This document shows, in pieces, positions 25,991 to 35,561 of a stretch of 56,830 bases of DNA. The first letter of the stretch is position 1. Every line of letters begins with the position of its first letter. Source of the stretch: Oscillospiraceae bacterium (GTDB taxonomy: Bacteria; Bacillota; Clostridia; Oscillospirales; Ruminococcaceae); assembly GCA_029007035.1 (NCBI GenBank), contig JAQXHC010000027.1, forward strand, positions 1 through 56,830, written 5' to 3'. The notes beneath the pieces were generated by a model. The model saw only the letters and a program-made list of their open reading frames with translations. It made no database searches and was not told where the DNA came from. Position numbers and translations under genes: made by a program.

Positions 25991-27148
25991 TTACTTCATC
26001 AGCTCGTCAGCCATTGCTTCAAGCTGCTGCTCGTTTTCGCTGCTGACGGAAGCAAGAATCTTCACACCTGATTCGAGCCATGTTATATTTTTAGACTTTT
26101 CAAACATCGACATCATTTTCTTAGCCGCAGCAGGAGCCCATGCTCCGTTTTCGATAAGACCGATAGTCCTGTTCTGGTAATTATGGTCTGTGAGATGATC
26201 AATAAAATTCTTCATGAACGGGAAAATATCGCCGTTATAAGTCGTAGTTGCAAGCACGAGCTTACCGTATCTGAAAGCATCCTCAACTGCCTCCGCCATA
26301 TCCTCTCTTGCAAGATCGCATACAACAACCTTCGGACAGCCTTTGGCTTTCAGCTTATCAGCAAGAATATTGACCGCCTTTGCAGTATTTCCATAAACTG
26401 TAGTATACGCAATCATAACTCCCTCCGACTCAACACCATAGGAAGACCATGTATTATAAAGTCCGAGATAATATGGAAGATTCTCTGTAAGAACCGGACC
26501 GTGAAGCGGACAAATAGTCTTTATCTCAAGGTCTGAAGCCTTTTTAAGCAGAGCCTGAACCTGTACTCCGAATTTGCCTACGATTCCGAAATAATATCTT
26601 CTCGCCTCACATGCCCAGTCCTCGTCCACATCAAGCGCGCCGAATTTACCGAACGCGTCCGCGGAAAACAGAACCTTGTCCGTGATATCGTAAGTCACCA
26701 TGACCTCGGGCCAGTGAACCATAGGTGCAAATACAAATTTCAGTTCATGATTTCCCAGTGAAAGCGTATCTCCGTCAGCAACTGTAACCTGACCGCCAAA
26801 TGGAATTTCACCATAAAAGCTTTTAATCAATCCGAAAGTCTTTGCATTTGCAACAATCTGAGCTTCGGGATAAGCCTTTACAAAATCCGCAATGCTTGCA
26901 GAATGATCGGGTTCAGCGTGCTGAATTATAAGATAATCAGGTTTTCGTCCGCCGAGAGCCTCGCTGAGATTATTCAGCCACTCATCTTTAAAATGGACGT
27001 CGACTGTATCCAGTACGGCAATTTTTTCGTCTGTGATCATATATGAGTTGTATGCCATTCCGTTGGGAACATCATATTGACCTTCAAAAAGGTCGATTTC
27101 ATGATCATTAACTCCAATATACACAATGTCGTTTGTAATTTTGTTCAT
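25991..27148 (-). CDS. Flavodiiron protein (A-type flavoprotein, O2/NO reductase)
   Basis: 385 residues, typical of the two-domain class A form. The N-terminal metallo-beta-lactamase-like domain carries the diiron ligands (HAEPDHS around residues 77-83, with later His and Asp in MVHWPEV, SADAFG and PLHGPVL). Residues about 250-385 are a flavodoxin domain binding FMN (AYTTVYGNTAKAV, TTTYNGDIFP). Such proteins reduce oxygen to water, or nitric oxide, using rubredoxin or a similar donor, and protect anaerobes. It heads an operon with FTR and trxA. The upstream region has an extended TGA-TATAAT element at 27200-27205 but a poor -35, flanked by a GTCAC/GTGAC repeat, so it may be activator-dependent. 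Confidence 0.95.
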   Translation of the reverse strand: MNKITNDIVYIGVNDHEIDLFEGQYDVPNGMAYNSYMITDEKIAVLDTVDVHFKDEWLNNLSEALGGRKPDYLIIQHAEPDHSASIADFVKAYPEAQIVANAKTFGLIKSFYGEIPFGGQVTVADGDTLSLGNHELKFVFAPMVHWPEVMVTYDITDKVLFSADAFGKFGALDVDEDWACEARRYYFGIVGKFGVQVQALLKKASDLEIKTICPLHGPVLTENLPYYLGLYNTWSSYGVESEGVMIAYTTVYGNTAKAVNILADKLKAKGCPKVVVCDLAREDMAEAVEDAFRYGKLVLATTTYNGDIFPFMKNFIDHLTDHNYQNRTIGLIENGAWAPAAAKKMMSMFEKSKNITWLESGVKILASVSSENEQQLEAMADELMK

Positions 27149-27247
27149 TTGAAAAGCCTCATTTCCGTTAAATTATTGGTTTAGTAGTTTGTCACTGTTA
27201 TTATATCACTTTTTCCCGAAAAATAATGTGACATTTGCAACAAAATA

Positions 27248-28525
27248 CTATTTTTGCTCACATTCACTCAAAATCTTTTTACGGTACTGACAGGCTGCCT
27301 GCTCCTGCTTGTTATCGCCGAATTTATAATAAATCCTGTCCGCAAGCGCGTCCGGAAGATACTGCTGACTGACATAGTGATTGGGAAAATCATGCGGATA
27401 CAGATAATTCTGACCAACTACAGCTGCGCCTTTGCCGTCGAAGTGCTTATTCTGCAAATGACGGGGAAAATCCAGTGCATCACAGGAACGCACATCATCA
27501 ATTGCCGCATCAATAGCCTGATATGCACTGTTGGACTTCGGAGCAGTTGCAAGAAGAACAATCGCCTCGGCAATCGGCAGCCGCGCCTCGGGCAGACCAA
27601 GCTGCAAAGCCGAGTCCACGCACGCTTTAGTCACCACGATCGCCTGCGGAAAGGCAAGTCCCACATCCTCGCAGGCAATGCAGAGCAGCCGTCGGCACAG
27701 GGAAATAATATCCCCTGCCTCGATTAACCGCGCGGCATAATGGAGAGCCGCATTTTCGTCCGAGCCGCGAATGGATTTGTGTAAAGCCGATAAAATGTCA
27801 TAATGCTGATCGCCGTCGCGGTCATATCGCATATTGCTGCGCTGAGAAAGGATTTTCAGCGATTCTTCTGTAATCACAGTTTTTCCCTCAACATTATCTC
27901 CGCAGACCGCACAAAGCTCAGCCGTATTGACCGCCTTTCGCACATCGCCTCCGCATCCGAACGCTATCAGGCGGCAGACCTCGTCATCGGCGACAATTTC
28001 CGTCCCTGTGTCCTCCGAAATCATGCGAAATGCCCTCTTGACAGCGGGAATAAGCTGCTCAGCTGTGACCGGCTTGAACTCAAATACCGTGCTTCGGCTG
28101 ATTACAGCATTGTAAACCGAGAAATACGGGTTCTCGGTAGTGGACGCAATCAGCGTAATATCCCCGTTTTCTATGTATTCAAGCAGACTCTGCTGCTGCT
28201 TTTTATTGAGGTACTGAATTTCGTCGAGATAAAGCAGGATCCCATTTTCCGTACCGAATGTGCCGATATCGGAGACGACGTCCTTGATGTCTGAAACCGA
28301 TGCACTGGTTCCATTGAGCTTATGGAGCGACATATCGCAGTTTTCTGCTATAATGCGCGCAACGGTGGTCTTTCCGACTCCTGACGGACCATAGAAAATC
28401 ATGTTGGGTATTTTCCCGCTGTCGATAATTCGGCGCAGAGGTTTTCCCTCCGCGAGAATGTGTTCCTGACCTACAACGTCGTCCAATGTTTTCGGACGGA
28501 TTTTATCGGCTAATGGTGCGGACAT
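27248..28525 (-). CDS. rarA: Replication-associated recombination protein A (RarA/MgsA AAA+ ATPase)
   Basis: 425 residues. The N-terminus MSAPLADKIRPKTLDDVVGQ is the usual RarA start. Walker A is GPSGVGKTT and Walker B is LLYLDEIQYLN, with sensor 1 ASTTENPYF. The C-terminal part contains the tetramerisation domain with DGDQHYDILSALHKSIRGSD and the terminal YLYPHDFPNHYVSQQYLP motif. RarA is a clamp-loader relative that acts at stalled replication forks. It is a single gene in its orientation; the sequence after its start contains the repeat elements at 28.5-28.9 kb. Confidence 0.96.
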   Translation of the reverse strand: MSAPLADKIRPKTLDDVVGQEHILAEGKPLRRIIDSGKIPNMIFYGPSGVGKTTVARIIAENCDMSLHKLNGTSASVSDIKDVVSDIGTFGTENGILLYLDEIQYLNKKQQQSLLEYIENGDITLIASTTENPYFSVYNAVISRSTVFEFKPVTAEQLIPAVKRAFRMISEDTGTEIVADDEVCRLIAFGCGGDVRKAVNTAELCAVCGDNVEGKTVITEESLKILSQRSNMRYDRDGDQHYDILSALHKSIRGSDENAALHYAARLIEAGDIISLCRRLLCIACEDVGLAFPQAIVVTKACVDSALQLGLPEARLPIAEAIVLLATAPKSNSAYQAIDAAIDDVRSCDALDFPRHLQNKHFDGKGAAVVGQNYLYPHDFPNHYVSQQYLPDALADRIYYKFGDNKQEQAACQYRKKILSECEQK

Positions 28526-28568
28526 GACATCGCCTCCTTTTTAAAGTTTTGATGATAATTGTTATTAG

Positions 28569-28804
28569 ATAAATCAGAATTTACGGCAGCTATCTGCGTA
28601 ACTTGTTGAGGGAAACCCTTTTGAAAAAGGGTTCTCCCTCAAACTTCCTTCCTAAAACTTTAGCTCATTTTTTCACAGAGGGGCATTTGCCCCTCTGTGA
28701 AAAAATAAATAAAAGTCTTTGGAAAGGGGTCTGGGGAAGAACCTTTCCTCAGAAAGGTTTTCCCCAGCAGGGTTTCGGGTATACTGCCGTAAATTCTGAT
28801 TTAT
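28569..28804. repeat. 236-bp element with perfect 21-bp terminal inverted repeats and three internal hairpins
   Basis: The left end at 28569-28589 (core AATCAGAATTTACGGCAG) is matched exactly in complement by 28784-28804. Inside are three strong hairpins: TTGAGGGAAACCC-type arms around 28606-28642, ATTTTTTCACAGAGGGGCA arms around 28670-28706, and GGGGAAGAACCTTTC arms around 28729-28768. No plausible protein is encoded. This is the structure of a non-autonomous mobile element (MITE-like). No target duplication was clear. Confidence 0.8.
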
Positions 28805-28807
28805 ACT

Positions 28808-28903
28808 ATTAAACTATACCTGTTTTCACATGAGACAGCATTTTTGCAATTATTATGATTCGGTACAAAACCGTGCAGTGTGCTTTGTACGGTATTGCCT
28901 TAA
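28808..28903. repeat. Copy of the TTAAGGCAATACCG inverted-repeat family beside glyA
   Basis: The right end, in complement, reads TTAAGGCAATACCGTACAAA (28903-28884). A degenerate left end TTAAACTATACC starts at 28808. A small internal hairpin, CGGTACAAA / TTTGTACGG, lies at 28861-28892. It directly adjoins the 236-bp element. Confidence 0.55.
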
Positions 28904-28937
28904 ATAAAAATATCGGGACGGACAGCCTGTCCGCCCC
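28902..28937 (-). terminator. Intrinsic terminator of glyA
   Basis: On the minus strand the GGGGCGGACA/TGTCCGTCCC stem (28937-28915) is followed by GATATTTTTATTT. The U-tract overlaps the end of the adjacent repeat element. Confidence 0.82.
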
Positions 28938-28952
28938 TTGAGTAGCGTAAAA

Positions 28953-30209
28953 TTACTTATAAAGCGGATACTTGTTGCAGATTTCAGTAACGCCTGCACG
29001 AATCTCGTCAGCCTTGTTCTCGAAATCTGTAGCGCAGAGGTAAATGTACTCAGCAATTTTTTCCATGTCATCTACACCGAGACCTCTTGTAGTAACGGCA
29101 GGAGTACCGATTCTGATACCGCTTGTTACAAACGGCTTTTCGGGGTCATTGTGGATAGCGTTCTTGTTAACGGTGATATAAACCTCGTCAAGTCTGTGCT
29201 CAAGCTCCTTGCCTGTGATGTGGAACGGACGGAGGTCAACGAGCATAAGGTGGTTGTCCGTACCGCCGGAAACGAGGTTGAAACCTCTCTTAACAAGTCC
29301 ATCTGCAAGAGCCTTGGCGTTCTCTACGATTCTTCTCTGATAGTCCTTGAATTCAGGCTTGAGAGCTTCGCCGAAGCAAACAGCCTTAGCAGCAATTACG
29401 TGCATAAGCGGTCCGCCCTGAGTTCCGGGGAAAATTGCAGAATTGATTTTCTTCGCGAGTGCCTCATCATTTGTGAGAATAAGACCGCCGCGGGGTCCTC
29501 TGAGAGTCTTATGAGTTGTTGTTGTAACGATATCCGCATATGGAACGGGTGATTCGTGAACACCTGCAGCAACAAGACCTGCAATATGAGCCATATCGAC
29601 CATGAGCAGTGCACCAACGGACTTTGCAATCTCGGAAAGTCTCTTGAAATCGATAGCTCTCGGATATGCGCTTGCTCCTGCAACGATGAGCTTGGGCTTG
29701 TTCTCCTCGGCAAGCTTCTGCACGGTATCATAATTGATAGTTTCGGTTGTATCGTCAAGACCGTATGACACGAAATTGAAATACTTGCCCGAAAGGTTAG
29801 CTGGTGAACCGTGTGTAAGGTGTCCGCCGTCTGCAAGACTCATTCCGAGAACGGTATCTCCGGGCTGAAGAACGGCAACATAAACTGCCGTATTAGCCTG
29901 CGCGCCGGAGTGCGGCTGAACATTCGCATAGCCTGCACCGAAAAGCTCCTTTGCTCTGTCAATGGCAATCTGCTCCACAACGTCAACGCACTCACAGCCG
30001 CCGTAGTAGCGCTTTCCGGGATATCCCTCGGCGTACTTATTGGTGAGAACCGAACCCATCGCTGCCATAACTGCGGGCGAAACGATATTTTCGCTGGCAA
30101 TAAGCTCAAGATTTCTCCTCTGACGAGCAAGCTCGGAATTCATAGCATTTCCGACCTCGGGGTCACATTCAGTAACAAGACCTATTGAATCCATAAGATT
30201 ATTATACAT
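28953..30209 (-). CDS. glyA: Serine hydroxymethyltransferase
   Basis: 418 residues, normal for bacterial GlyA. This PLP enzyme converts serine and tetrahydrofolate to glycine and methylene-THF, the main one-carbon source. The N-terminal [14 protein letters not shown], the [11 protein letters not shown] loop and the PLP lysine in [15 protein letters not shown] are all present. It is monocistronic, with a promoter at 30248-30276, an AAAGGAGT binding site and a G+C-rich terminator next to repeat DNA. Confidence 0.97.
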   Translation of the reverse strand: MYNNLMDSIGLVTECDPEVGNAMNSELARQRRNLELIASENIVSPAVMAAMGSVLTNKYAEGYPGKRYYGGCECVDVVEQIAIDRAKELFGAGYANVQPHSGAQANTAVYVAVLQPGDTVLGMSLADGGHLTHGSPANLSGKYFNFVSYGLDDTTETINYDTVQKLAEENKPKLIVAGASAYPRAIDFKRLSEIAKSVGALLMVDMAHIAGLVAAGVHESPVPYADIVTTTTHKTLRGPRGGLILTNDEALAKKINSAIFPGTQGGPLMHVIAAKAVCFGEALKPEFKDYQRRIVENAKALADGLVKRGFNLVSGGTDNHLMLVDLRPFHITGKELEHRLDEVYITVNKNAIHNDPEKPFVTSGIRIGTPAVTTRGLGVDDMEKIAEYIYLCATDFENKADEIRAGVTEICNKYPLYK

Positions 30210-30247
30210 TGGTTTAATACTCCTTTAACAAACATTATTATATTTTA

Positions 30248-30276
30248 ATTATACACCAAACTCGAAAAAATTTCAA
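30248..30276 (-). promoter_or_regulatory. Sigma-A promoter of glyA
   Basis: Minus strand: TTGAAA (30276-30271), 17-bp spacer, TATAAT (30253-30248). Confidence 0.83.
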
Positions 30277-30677
30277 TAGCTTATATAAAAAAATGAGAAA
30301 TTATGTAATTTTAATTCACAAGCAAAAATATTTCAATAAATATTATATTTTTTTATGCACGAGCAACAAAAATGAATGTGATTTTTTAGGCTGAATTTTG
30401 TGAGCTTTGGTTATTTTGGCAAATCAGACTGGGATTGTCGACGGCTGTCGGAATATTTTTCTTGATTTTCACATTAAGCTATGCTAAAATATGCTTGTAG
30501 AACAAAAGACAAAAGAAAAGAAAAAAGAACAAAGGAAAGGGTGTCGAAGTGCTTGCGTTTCGGCGCTTTTTTCTGCCTTTTTCATTGTTCCATAAATTAC
30601 AACAGCAGCTGTCTGTTTGTAGTTCATCAGAGAATGTCCACATAAATAAGCCATTTTTGTTTGCGTTTCGTCTGACA
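30277..30677. other. Intergenic stretch without a recognisable gene
   Basis: About 400 AT-rich bases between divergent glyA and EamA genes. A purine-rich run lies at 30500-30540. A weak hairpin, AAGTGC...GCGCTT followed by T residues, lies near 30547-30572. No supported coding frame or RNA family was recognised. Confidence 0.5.
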
Positions 30678-30706
30678 TTGACTTTTTAATTATCCGATGT
30701 TATAAT
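30678..30706 (+). promoter_or_regulatory. Sigma-A promoter of the EamA-type transporter gene
   Basis: TTGACT (30678-30683), 17-bp spacer, TATAAT (30701-30706) with TG in the extended position. Confidence 0.88.
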
Positions 30707-30741
30707 AAATACATCGTCATATTAGAATTTTCAGGAATAAA

Positions 30742-31170
30742 ATGAGGAAAAAGTCTATGTGGATTGTATTTGCAATTTTGTCCGCTGTATTTGCAGCACT
30801 TACTTCAATACTCGCAAAAGTCGGAATAGATGGGGTTAATTCAAATCTTGCAACAGCAATCAGAACTGTTGTGGTTGTTATCATGGCATGGGGAATGGTA
30901 TTTCTGACGCATACGCAAAGCGGATTGCACGAAATCAGCAGGAAAAGCTGGATATTTCTGATTTTATCCGGTCTTGCAACAGGTGCATCATGGCTCTGCT
31001 ATTATAAAGCCTTGCAAATAGGAGAAGCATCAAAAGTAGTTCCGATTGATAAAATGAGCGTAGTTTTCACTTTGATATTAGCTTTTGTTTTTCTGCATGA
31101 AGAATTCACTGCTAAATCACTTATCGGCTGTGTTCTCATCGGAATCGGAACACTGATCATGGTAATATGA
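30742..31170 (+). CDS. Single-domain EamA/DMT-family transporter
   Basis: 142 residues with five hydrophobic helices, that is one EamA repeat (SMWIVFAILSAVFAALTSIL ... IEDKMSVVF-like region reading PIDKMSVVFTLILAFVFLHE ... IGIGTLIMVI). Most drug/metabolite transporters have two such repeats in one chain; half-size members must pair. The export or uptake substrate is unknown. It has its own strong promoter, an AGGAATAAA binding site and a terminator, so it is monocistronic. Confidence 0.88.
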   Translation: MRKKSMWIVFAILSAVFAALTSILAKVGIDGVNSNLATAIRTVVVVIMAWGMVFLTHTQSGLHEISRKSWIFLILSGLATGASWLCYYKALQIGEASKVVPIDKMSVVFTLILAFVFLHEEFTAKSLIGCVLIGIGTLIMVI

Positions 31171-31267
31171 AAAGCGTTGCAGTTCACCACTGTAAAAGCC
31201 AGCACAGCAATATGTGATTTGAATTGTCAGATTGTACTGCGTGCTATAAATGTGAAATCATATAAAC

Positions 31268-31306
31268 AGCCTGAGAAAAATGGTATTTTCTCAGGCTATA
31301 TTTCTT
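31268..31306. terminator. Bidirectional terminator between the EamA gene and ftsH
   Basis: AGCCTGAGAAAA (31268-31279) pairs with TTTTCTCAGGCT (31286-31297), followed by ATATTTCTTT. A-runs and T-runs serve both directions. Confidence 0.88.
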
Positions 31307-31334
31307 TAATGGCTGACTCGCATCGTAAATTTCT

Positions 31335-33173
31335 TTATTTTGCGGTAACAGCAGTTCCGTTGAGGATATTCATAAATTCCTCACCGGTGATAGTCTCTTT
31401 TTCAAGGAGATATGACGACAGTTCATGGAGCTTGCCAATATTCTCGGAGAGAATCGAAACTGCTTTTTCATGGGCGCTCTTAACGAGAGAAACGACCTCT
31501 TCATCAACCTTTGCAGCGGTGTCAGAAGAACAGGCAAGAGTCGAATCGCCGCCAAGATACTGATTAGAAACAGTTTCAAGTGCGGTCATATCAAAATTTT
31601 TGCTCATTCCATAGCGTGTAACCATTGCACGGGCGAGCTTGGTAGCCTGTTCGATGTCGTTTGACGCTCCGCTGGTGCAGGTGTTGAATACAAGTTCCTC
31701 TGCCGAACGTCCGCCCGTAAGCGTAGCAAGCCGAGCCATAGCTTCTTCCCTTGACATAAGGACCTTTTCGCCCTCGTCAACCTGCATAGTGTAGCCAAGC
31801 GCACCGGAGGTTCGTGGAACGATCGTGATTTTATGTACCGGAGCGGAATTTTTCTGCTTGGCAGCTACCAGAGCGTGTCCGATTTCGTGGTAGGCAATGA
31901 TCTCCTTCTCGTGCTGTGAAATGACGGCATTTTTTCGCTGATAGCCCGCGATTACAACTTCGACGCTTTCTTCAAGATCACTCTGGATCACCTTGTCGCG
32001 CTTATTGCGGACAGCTCTGAGTGCCGCTTCGTTAATGATATTTGCAAGCTCTGCACCCGATGCTCCGGCAGTTGAACGCGCTACCGCATTATAATCGATG
32101 TTTCCGTCGGTTTTGATTTTTTCTGAATGGACTCTGAGAATCGCTTCGCGTCCCGGCAAATCAGGAAGCTCAACGGGAATGCGTCTGTCAAAACGTCCGG
32201 GACGGAGCAGTGCCGGGTCAAGTGATTCAGGACGGTTTGTAGCCGCAAGTATTACAACGCCTTTTTTTCCGTCGAAGCCGTCCATTTCGGTGAGCAGCTG
32301 ATTCAGAGTCTGTTCACGTTCATCATTTCCTCCGAGATTTCCGTCGCGCTTTTTTCCGATTGTATCGATTTCGTCAATGAATACGATGCACGGAGCTTTT
32401 TCGTTTGCCTGCTTGAACAGGTCACGGACTTTTGCAGCTCCCATGCCGACGAACATTTCGACAAATTCAGAACCGGAAATTGAGAAAAACGGTACGCTCG
32501 CCTCGCCGGCAACAGCCTGGGCGAGCAGAGTCTTACCCGTTCCGGGAGGTCCGACAAGGAGCGCACCCTTCGGAAGATTTGCACCGATCTCGGCGTATTT
32601 ATCAGGATTGTGCAGGAAGTCAACGATTTCTTCAAGTGCCTCCTTAGCCTCGTCCTGACCGGCAACATCGGCAAAGGTTTTACCTGTCTGAGCCTTAACA
32701 TAGATCTTGGCATTGCTTTTGCCGAATGACATTGAATTTGTCATTCCGCTCATTCGCTTGCTCATTCCGCGCATAAGCAGATTCCACAGAACAATAAGGA
32801 AAACCGTGGGCAGTACCCATGAAATAAGCAGCGAGGTTATCGGACTTGATTCCTCAATGCTCTGGGTGAATTCGATATCCTTATTGCTGTCGTGAAGTCG
32901 GCTGACGAGGTCGGGATCGTCCATTTTTCCTGTTGAATAAATACGGGAAATGCCATTTTCATCGGTTATTTTAAAAAGAATGGTATCGTCTTTTATCTGA
33001 ACCTGTTCGACAGCCCCATCTTCAATCTGATCAAGAAAAAAGCTGTAATTTGTCTCTTTTATACGGTGACGGTTGATTGAAGGAATGATAAAAGCATTAA
33101 ATGCAAGTATCAGAACCGCGCACAGTATCACGTAGTACAAAAGAGTTTTTTTAGGTGATTTCTGTTCGTTCAT
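31335..33173 (-). CDS. ftsH: ATP-dependent zinc metalloprotease FtsH
   Basis: 612 residues. Two N-terminal membrane helices (about 10-30 and 110-130) flank an outer domain. The AAA+ ATPase follows (Walker [11 protein letters not shown], Walker [11 protein letters not shown], second region of homology [20 protein letters not shown]). The C-terminal zinc protease has HEIGH. FtsH removes unassembled membrane proteins and short-lived regulators. The start at 33173 is preceded by AAAGGAGAAAAAAA; a longer frame to 33230 would run into the promoter -35 and is rejected. It is monocistronic. Confidence 0.97.
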   Translation of the reverse strand: MNEQKSPKKTLLYYVILCAVLILAFNAFIIPSINRHRIKETNYSFFLDQIEDGAVEQVQIKDDTILFKITDENGISRIYSTGKMDDPDLVSRLHDSNKDIEFTQSIEESSPITSLLISWVLPTVFLIVLWNLLMRGMSKRMSGMTNSMSFGKSNAKIYVKAQTGKTFADVAGQDEAKEALEEIVDFLHNPDKYAEIGANLPKGALLVGPPGTGKTLLAQAVAGEASVPFFSISGSEFVEMFVGMGAAKVRDLFKQANEKAPCIVFIDEIDTIGKKRDGNLGGNDEREQTLNQLLTEMDGFDGKKGVVILAATNRPESLDPALLRPGRFDRRIPVELPDLPGREAILRVHSEKIKTDGNIDYNAVARSTAGASGAELANIINEAALRAVRNKRDKVIQSDLEESVEVVIAGYQRKNAVISQHEKEIIAYHEIGHALVAAKQKNSAPVHKITIVPRTSGALGYTMQVDEGEKVLMSREEAMARLATLTGGRSAEELVFNTCTSGASNDIEQATKLARAMVTRYGMSKNFDMTALETVSNQYLGGDSTLACSSDTAAKVDEEVVSLVKSAHEKAVSILSENIGKLHELSSYLLEKETITGEEFMNILNGTAVTAK

Positions 33174-33201
33174 TTTTTTCTCCTTTAACTGTGATAGCTG
33201 T

Positions 33202-33230
33202 ATTATATCACATTTCCCGACAAGTTTCAA
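33202..33230 (-). promoter_or_regulatory. Sigma-A promoter of ftsH
   Basis: Minus strand: TTGAAA (33230-33225), 17-bp spacer, TATAAT (33207-33202), with extended TGA. Confidence 0.87.
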
Positions 33231-33270
33231 TGTTTGAATTGTGTCAGCTGTGATAATTTAATGAAAAAAC

Positions 33271-33412
33271 TTCAGGCAGCACCGCGCAAAGTTTGTTCGC
33301 AGGATGTGCCGTCATTTTTTCATCAGATTGTATAAATAATTCCGCATACATACTGTCGTATGTCGGGAAACTTCCGTGCAGAACCGTCATGCGGTCTTTG
33401 TGCGTTGCTGCG
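33271..33412. repeat. 142-bp degenerate inverted-repeat element between ftsH and pflA
   Basis: The left end TTCAGGCAGCACCGCGCAAA is mirrored by the right end CTTTGTGCGTTGCTGCG (33396-33412). The ends match the TTAAGGCAATACCG family with substitutions. The element fills nearly the whole gap between the two genes. Confidence 0.55.
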
Positions 33413-33413
33413 T

Positions 33414-34157
33414 TTATTTCGTGCTTCGCAGACCGCTTTTAATTCCCTCCATAACGATATTTTTTGCCTCAACGGCGGCTTCCTTTGAAAGCGGAGGAAC
33501 ATCTGCGAGAGGATAGCTTATACCAAGCCGTTCGTATTTTACTTTTCCCATATCGTGATACGGGAGAATATCAAGTGCTTTAAGGGTAGTCAGTGTCGAC
33601 AGATACTCACCAAGTCTGAACAGTTCATTATAACCGTCGGTAATGCCGGGAACTACAACGTGCCTTATCCAGAGCGGTATTCTTCTGTCTGACAAATACC
33701 TTGCAAATGCGAGTATATTGTCATTTGAGTGACCCGTAAGCTTCCGGTGCTCATCAGGGTCGATATGCTTTATATCGAGCATAACGAGGTCAGTGGAGTT
33801 AATGACCCGGTCGATTTCTTCGTGGGAATCCGGCTCGAATACAACTCCGGAAGTATCAAGACAGGTATGAACATTCATTTTTTTTGCCAGTTCAAAAAGC
33901 TCTGCAAGGAATTCAGGCTGAGCGAGAGGTTCTCCGCCTGTAGCCGTAATTCCTCCCGATTTGAGAAACTCGCGGTATGAACTGTATTCCTTCATCATCT
34001 CCTCCGCGGAGACTTCCCTGCCGCCGGAAAAATTCCATGTATCCGGATTATGACAGTATTTGCACCTCATGGGGCAGCCCTGAAAAAACACAACGAATCG
34101 TACTCCGGGACCGTCAACCGTTCCGAAGCTTTCGGTTGAATGAATAAATCCGTTCAT
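33414..34157 (-). CDS. pflA: Pyruvate formate-lyase activating enzyme (radical SAM)
   Basis: 247 residues. The CPMRCKYC motif supplies the three cysteines of the radical-SAM [4Fe-4S] cluster (Cx3Cx2C). The start FIHSTESFGTVDGPGVRFVVFFQGC is typical of PflA. TGGEPLAQPEFL and the later PYHDMGKVKYERLG also match. The enzyme makes the glycyl radical on pyruvate formate-lyase, needed for anaerobic pyruvate cleavage. Its usual partner pflB is not next to it, so the target lies elsewhere. The ATG overlaps the cca stop by four bases (ATGA), so the two are translationally coupled. Confidence 0.92.
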   Translation of the reverse strand: MNGFIHSTESFGTVDGPGVRFVVFFQGCPMRCKYCHNPDTWNFSGGREVSAEEMMKEYSSYREFLKSGGITATGGEPLAQPEFLAELFELAKKMNVHTCLDTSGVVFEPDSHEEIDRVINSTDLVMLDIKHIDPDEHRKLTGHSNDNILAFARYLSDRRIPLWIRHVVVPGITDGYNELFRLGEYLSTLTTLKALDILPYHDMGKVKYERLGISYPLADVPPLSKEAAVEAKNIVMEGIKSGLRSTK

Positions 34158-35470
34158 TTCTGATACTCCTTTTCCGCAAATTTCAGCAGATTGATGCGGT
34201 CGTTAGGGAGCTTTCCGTCGATTACGAGTCCGAGCAGATGATTAAGTATCGTCCCGATTTCACTGCCTGAGAAGCCGATCGACATGATATCCTTTCCATT
34301 GACCGCAAGCTGATTCAGAGTAATGCACTCGCCGTCTGCAATAATTCTTTTGGCGATAGTCTCAATTTTTTCAATATCTTTTAGTTCTTCCAGAACAAAT
34401 TCATTTTTCGCCGAATTATCTGCTTTTTTAACCTCCATAAGACTGAAAAACAGCTCGCTTCCCATAGCCGAAAGCAGCCGTTTTATATGCTTTTCGGTTC
34501 GGATTTTGTCGCTGTGGCGGCGAATAAGCTGAACAGTCCGACGAATTGAAGCATTATCGTATCTCAGGCGCTTCATAACTTTTTCGGTGATATCTGCCCC
34601 GACCTCCGCATGACCCTTGAAATGTCCCTGACCGTCGGGATCAATGGTGAAGCAATGAGGTTTTCCGATATCGTGAAACAGCATAACACGACGGACTTCA
34701 GTATTTTCAGACGGGACAGCTTCAACCGCGCGGACAGTATGTTCGTAAATGTCGTATTTATGATATTTGCTGTGCTGATCAAAGCCTGCTGCCGGCAAAA
34801 GCTCGGGTATAATTTCGGTTATAACGTCGCTGAAATTCATCAGCGCACCGAGACAGTTTTCGCCGCATATAGTCTTGTCAAGCTCAACGCGTACACGTTC
34901 GGCGGAAATAAGCGAAAGCCGAGATTTCATGGCGTGAACAGCATTTTCAGTTTCGTCATCGACTGCGAATCCAAGCTGAGAGGCAAAACGTACACATCTC
35001 ATAATCCTCAGCGCATCCTCGGTAAAACGCTTTTCAGGCTTGCCAACGCATCGGATTATTCCGCGCCGAATGTCCTCTGTGCCGTTGAATGGGTCGGTGA
35101 TACTGCCGTTTATATCCATGGCAATGGCATTTATCGTGAAATCACGGCGTGCAAGGTCGTCAGTAAGATTCGGAGTGAACTTCACTGAATCGGGTCGACG
35201 GCTATCGGAATAACTTCCGTCGATGCGGTAGGTAGTGATTTCAAAAGGTTCTCCGCCGCAGATAACAGTTACCGTGCCATGCTTCAGACCTGTTGGGATT
35301 ACGTTATATCCGGAAAAAGTATCAATTATTTGTTCGGGAAGGGCATTGGTAGCAATATCGTAATCGTGTACAGGGCGGTTCATAAGCCTGTCACGGACGC
35401 AGCCGCCAACAAGGCTGGCTTCATATCCGGCAGAATTCAGCTTGCTGAGAATTATTTCATATTTCTGCAT
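34154..35470 (-). CDS. cca: CCA tRNA nucleotidyltransferase
   Basis: 438 residues. The head domain has the nucleotidyltransferase motif LVGGCVRDRLMNRPVHDYDIAT (split here: GGCVRD, then HDYDIAT) and the RRDFTINAIA segment. The neck binds nucleotides, and an HD-type region (VMLFHDIGKPHCF) follows. It adds or repairs the 3' CCA of tRNA with CTP and ATP. The HD block suggests phosphatase or phosphodiesterase activity as in some bacterial CCA enzymes. It has a clear promoter, a palindrome in the leader and an AAAGGAGGGCGG binding site, and shares an operon with pflA. Confidence 0.94.
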   Translation of the reverse strand: MQKYEIILSKLNSAGYEASLVGGCVRDRLMNRPVHDYDIATNALPEQIIDTFSGYNVIPTGLKHGTVTVICGGEPFEITTYRIDGSYSDSRRPDSVKFTPNLTDDLARRDFTINAIAMDINGSITDPFNGTEDIRRGIIRCVGKPEKRFTEDALRIMRCVRFASQLGFAVDDETENAVHAMKSRLSLISAERVRVELDKTICGENCLGALMNFSDVITEIIPELLPAAGFDQHSKYHKYDIYEHTVRAVEAVPSENTEVRRVMLFHDIGKPHCFTIDPDGQGHFKGHAEVGADITEKVMKRLRYDNASIRRTVQLIRRHSDKIRTEKHIKRLLSAMGSELFFSLMEVKKADNSAKNEFVLEELKDIEKIETIAKRIIADGECITLNQLAVNGKDIMSIGFSGSEIGTILNHLLGLVIDGKLPNDRINLLKFAEKEYQK

Positions 35471-35561
35471 TTACCGCCCTCCTTTCAAACAAATCGTAAA
35501 GCAGCAACATCGCATAGTTATTACCGGTCAGATACCCAGTCAGATTTTGTGTGAGAAAACA

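Noticed and set aside
30484..30678. 64-codon open frame on the minus strand, upstream of the EamA gene
   Set aside because: Its start lies within the -35 element of the opposite promoter and has no Shine-Dalgarno sequence. The Cys/Phe-rich end comes from a purine-rich run on the other strand.
33174..33230. N-terminal extension of FtsH
   Set aside because: The extension lies over the promoter, and AAAGGAGAAAAAAA marks the later ATG.
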